Below are positions 63,202 to 64,000 of a stretch of DNA of 64,000 nt, piece by piece (position 1 is the first letter of the stretch; each line of letters begins with the position of its first letter). Under the pieces are notes generated by a model, which saw only the letters and a program-made list of their open reading frames with translations, did not search any database and was not told the DNA's origin. The position numbers and the translations under genes were made by a program. The stretch is from assembly GCF_900110105.1 (NCBI RefSeq), contig NZ_FOCL01000002.1, forward strand, positions 310,001-374,000, in the 5' to 3' direction. The stretch is from Mucilaginibacter gossypiicola. Its GTDB lineage: Bacteria > Bacteroidota > Bacteroidia > Sphingobacteriales > Sphingobacteriaceae.

Positions 63202-63348
63202 CGCGAAATCTGGTAAATTAAGTACGCGATGGTAAGTGTAGTTCCGTAACCCTATATCAATAGGGCCGGAGCTCGCTTATGTCATGTGTACATCCTCGAA
63301 TGAGGACGGCTTACCAGAGCCTCGCGACATGACAGGTGGGTTCCGGCC
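63202..63348 (+). ncRNA. Candidate structured RNA element upstream of a FecI-like sigma factor
   Basis: Several mutually compatible stems: hairpin CCCTA/TAGGG (63250-63254 / 63261-63265), stem GGCCGGA/TCCGGCC (63264-63270 / 63342-63348), stem TGTCATGT/ACATGACA (63280-63287 / 63327-63334), hairpin TCCTC-GAAT-GAGGA (63293-63306) and hairpin GGCT-TACCAG-AGCC (63308-63321). The TACCAG loop is complementary to CTGGTA at 63210-63215, allowing a pseudoknot. The hairpin at 63250-63265 competes with the outer stem at 63264-63265 only. There is no known RNA I can name. The strand is chosen because the sigma gene downstream is on plus. Confidence 0.5.
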
Positions 63349-63398
63349 TTATTTGCTTTAACCCGCTGACAGAGGCTTTCATTTTTAAATGTTAGCAC

Positions 63399-63968
63399 AT
63401 GGCGGGCCTCAGTTCACTTACCGATAATGAATTACTCCGACTGCTCGGGCAAGACGACCACAACGCCTATTCCGAAATTTACCACCGTTACTTTCACCTG
63501 ATCTATGTCCATGCTTTCAAAAAAATTCAGGATAGCGAGCAAGCGAAGGACGTAGCCCAGGATGTATTCACCTACCTCTGGTTCAAGCGGGAGAAATCTT
63601 CGGAAATAAAGGATTTAGCAGCCTACTTATTCACTTCCGCCCGCAATAAAATCTTCGACCTTTTTGCTCATGAGCAGGTAGCGCAAAAACATATTGATTC
63701 CCTGCAGGCATTTTATAGTAAAAACCCTATCCATCCGACCGACCATCAAACCCGTGAAAGGGACTTCCAGGCCTATATCGATAAGCAGATCGCGGAGCTG
63801 CCGCCGAAAATGCGCGTGATCTTTGAACTGAGCCGCAAAGAACAACTTTCTTACAAAGAAATTGCGGATCAGCTGGATACAACAGAAAATAATGTATCGA
63901 AGCAAGTGAACAAAGCAGTGAGAGTACTGCGTACTAAATTAGGCTCGTTATTTTCCCTTCTTGTATGA
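63399..63968 (+). CDS. FecI-like ECF sigma factor
   Basis: 189 residues: region 2 (AYSEIYHRYFHLIYVHAFKK then EQAKDVAQDVFTYLWFKREK and LAAYLFTSARNKIFDLF) and region 4 (LPPKMRVIFELSRKEQLSYK then EIADQLDTTENNVSKQVNKA). This is the Bacteroidota sigma-70 family that usually pairs with a FecR anti-sigma and SusC/SusD-type outer-membrane genes; those would lie beyond the window. ATG 63399 is about 50 bases after the structured element, which could sit in its 5' leader. Confidence 0.93.
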   Translation: MAGLSSLTDNELLRLLGQDDHNAYSEIYHRYFHLIYVHAFKKIQDSEQAKDVAQDVFTYLWFKREKSSEIKDLAAYLFTSARNKIFDLFAHEQVAQKHIDSLQAFYSKNPIHPTDHQTRERDFQAYIDKQIAELPPKMRVIFELSRKEQLSYKEIADQLDTTENNVSKQVNKAVRVLRTKLGSLFSLLV

Positions 63969-64000
63969 AGGGCGGCGTTAACGCCCCAATTAAGCACCAA

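Noticed and set aside
63967..63984. GC palindrome after the last sigma factor
   Set aside because: GGCGTTAACGCC is symmetric but lacks a T-run and lies at the window edge, so neither terminator nor operator can be supported.

Overview
The window looks like a chromosome of a soil or freshwater Bacteroidota bacterium, probably Sphingobacteriaceae (Mucilaginibacter/Pedobacter-like). The evidence is a CTnDOT-type transfer operon with Bacteroidota-only families (TraE/DUF4134, TraF/DUF4133, TraJ, TraK, TraM, RteC), Bacteroidota-style promoter elements (TTTG ... TAnnTTTG), LytS/LytTR regulators, FecI-like sigma factors and few strong Shine-Dalgarno sites. The genus is inferred from protein style only.

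Layout. 1-1.7 kb: LytTR/LytS two-component pair and a short RiPP-precursor-like ORF. 1.76-16.5 kb: a conjugative element segment: an unknown protein, RteC, a traE-traM operon with three tandem TraI-like genes, an accessory protein, a repeat-rich gap that could be an origin/regulatory region, and a DUF932 gene with small ORFs. TraN, relaxase, coupling protein and integrase are not seen, so this is an incomplete or rearranged element. 17-34.8 kb: envelope and ion homeostasis block: OmpA-like lipoprotein, ClC channel with CBS domains, response regulator, TPR protein, DUF2147, DUF4396, CPA1-type Na+/H+ antiporter, DUF389, OmpR/histidine kinase pair, NhaA, Amt. 35-45 kb: orphan ECF sigma factor, a 5'-truncated serine hydrolase, an unknown three-gene secreted/lipoprotein cassette, a NEW3-protein/ABC exporter operon and several decayed genes. 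45.5-47.3 kb: a scar of a second mobile element, with an att-like array of GTCAC repeats, a 66-codon integrase fragment and a paralogue of the 13.2 kb Tra-linked gene.

47.6-61.7 kb is a dense defence-type island. It holds two successive HEPN proteins (R-x4-H motifs), a DUF4365 nuclease-like/TPR-like protein, a tRNA-Leu-shaped RNA gene with a glycine GCC anticodon and its own terminator, a Gabija-like pair (OLD ATPase-TOPRIM plus UvrD-like helicase), a wHTH plus PD-(D/E)XK protein with an 11-bp repeat array upstream, an AlbA_2/RecG-like regulator, a DUF6615-like nuclease paired with an HEXXH metallopeptidase, and an uncharacterised protein. A 3' fragment of a tRNA-Ala-like gene at 61.85-61.91 kb looks like an attachment-site relic bordering the island. 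62-64 kb has an XRE regulator with a perfect 22-bp palindrome, a strongly structured intergenic element and a FecI-like sigma factor.

The best candidates for something undescribed are the HEPN/HEPN/DUF4365 operon with the adjacent class II tRNA-Gly(GCC) gene, the DUF6615-like/metallopeptidase pair, and the structured element at 63.2-63.35 kb. All functional assignments come from reading translated sequence without database searches.
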